Below are positions 54,107-54,355 of a stretch of 54,355 nt of DNA, one piece after another; the first letter of the stretch is position 1; each line of letters opens with the position of its first letter. The DNA comes from JBHIBC01 sp046758905 (GTDB lineage: Bacteria > Acidobacteriota > Polarisedimenticolia > Gp22-AA2): the NCBI GenBank assembly GCA_046758905.1, contig JBHIBC010000010.1, positions 1 through 54,355 of the forward strand, read 5' to 3'. Both the position numbers and the translations under genes were made by a program. The notes below the pieces were generated by a model, which was not told where the DNA came from, ran no database searches, and was given only the letters and a program-made list of their open reading frames with translations.

Positions 54107-54355
54107 CTACGCGTGCACGCAGTGCGTGCAGTAGTTCTCGCCGGTGTCGGGGTCGTAGCATCCGTTGCAGCATATATTTTCCCTGACCACGCAGATGTTG
54201 CTACACACACCTTGGACCGGGTTGCATACTGGCTCGCCACCGTCGTTACAGCCTTCGCAGTGCCGGCTCCCTGAAAGAAGGTCATCCGCTGCGATGGCGG
54301 CCAGGAGCACCAGCGTGGCGCTCACGGCTGGCACAAGGAACCTGCGCGTACACAC
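54107..54355 (-). CDS. Small secreted cysteine-rich protein (5' end at window edge)
   Basis: The encoded 82 residues comprise a signal-peptide-like start (RFLVPAVSATLVLLAAIAAD) and a mature part of about 55 residues with about eleven Cys, including CEGC, CSNIC, a CC pair and CTHC. Such density suggests disulfide knots or a metal-binding cluster. No family is recognised. The GTG at the edge could be the true start, or the frame may extend beyond the window. Confidence 0.55.
   Translation of the reverse strand: MCTRRFLVPAVSATLVLLAAIAADDLLSGSRHCEGCNDGGEPVCNPVQGVCSNICVVRENICCNGCYDPDTGENYCTHCVHA

Overview
The window is a 54 kb, very GC-rich (around 70% by eye) chromosomal segment of a Gram-negative (diderm) bacterium. 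Oar-like TonB-dependent receptors, sulfatase/phosphodiesterase proteins carrying TPR repeats, receiver-PilZ proteins, an NfeD/stomatin pair and a class I lysyl-tRNA synthetase together suggest Acidobacteriota (Thermoanaerobaculia/Polarisedimenticolia-like) or a similar deep lineage. That placement is inference; no rRNA gene is present. Most genes are intact and tightly packed, with many 4-bp ATGA-type overlaps.

Layout. 1-2.1 kb: a secretin fragment on the minus strand abuts a 5'-truncated dockerin-bearing protein on the plus strand; the join looks like an artefact or rearrangement. 2.1-9.4 kb: lysS-tlpA, a YceI-like remnant, an ICMT-type methyltransferase, a FabF-type ketosynthase and two divergent glycosyltransferases (GT87-like and GT2). 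9.6-19.7 kb: an Oar-like TonB receptor, an SPFH-phosphodiesterase-TPR fusion, a receiver-PilZ protein, a sulfatase-like protein and moeA. 19.7-30.3 kb: a minus-strand housekeeping block, prmC-prfA-rpmE, rho-engB, lon-clpX-clpP-tig (translation termination, transcription termination, protein quality control), with good sigma-70 promoters before rpmE and tig. 30.7-33.4 kb: a second receiver-PilZ protein with a degenerate receiver, a small secreted protein, a probable selenoprotein (AhpD-like CxxU domain plus GAF-like tail, with a bacterial SECIS hairpin), and tRNA-Leu(TAG).

33.5-40.5 kb is the most interesting stretch. Two GG-N10-GC (sigma-54) promoters are visible. The first is followed by about 210 nt without a convincing ORF and a perfect intrinsic terminator, that is, a predicted sigma-54-dependent small RNA. 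The second sits 16 nt before a universal-stress-protein gene that is translationally coupled to a triple-GAF histidine kinase and an NtrC-type, sigma-54-activating response regulator. A plausible model is a self-contained circuit: the kinase senses, the regulator activates sigma-54, and the sRNA and stress operon are made. Immediately downstream lie a diheme cytochrome c and a Cyc2-like fused cytochrome-porin, of less extreme GC content, which suggest extracellular or outer-membrane electron transfer.

40.5-52.6 kb: an OpuC/YehZ-type ABC importer divergent from egtD (ergothioneine pathway), a DUF427 protein, a metallo-beta-lactamase-fold hydrolase, an alpha/beta hydrolase, a hybrid histidine kinase, a TPR protein, a YtcJ-like amidohydrolase lipoprotein, and stomatin/NfeD. 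52.7-54.4 kb is different in character: the 3' half of a tRNA-Arg gene, an ImmA-like remnant, an IS21 istB remnant, a double-PDZ secreted protein and a cysteine-rich secreted protein, all with lower GC. This looks like the edge of an integrated, decaying island.
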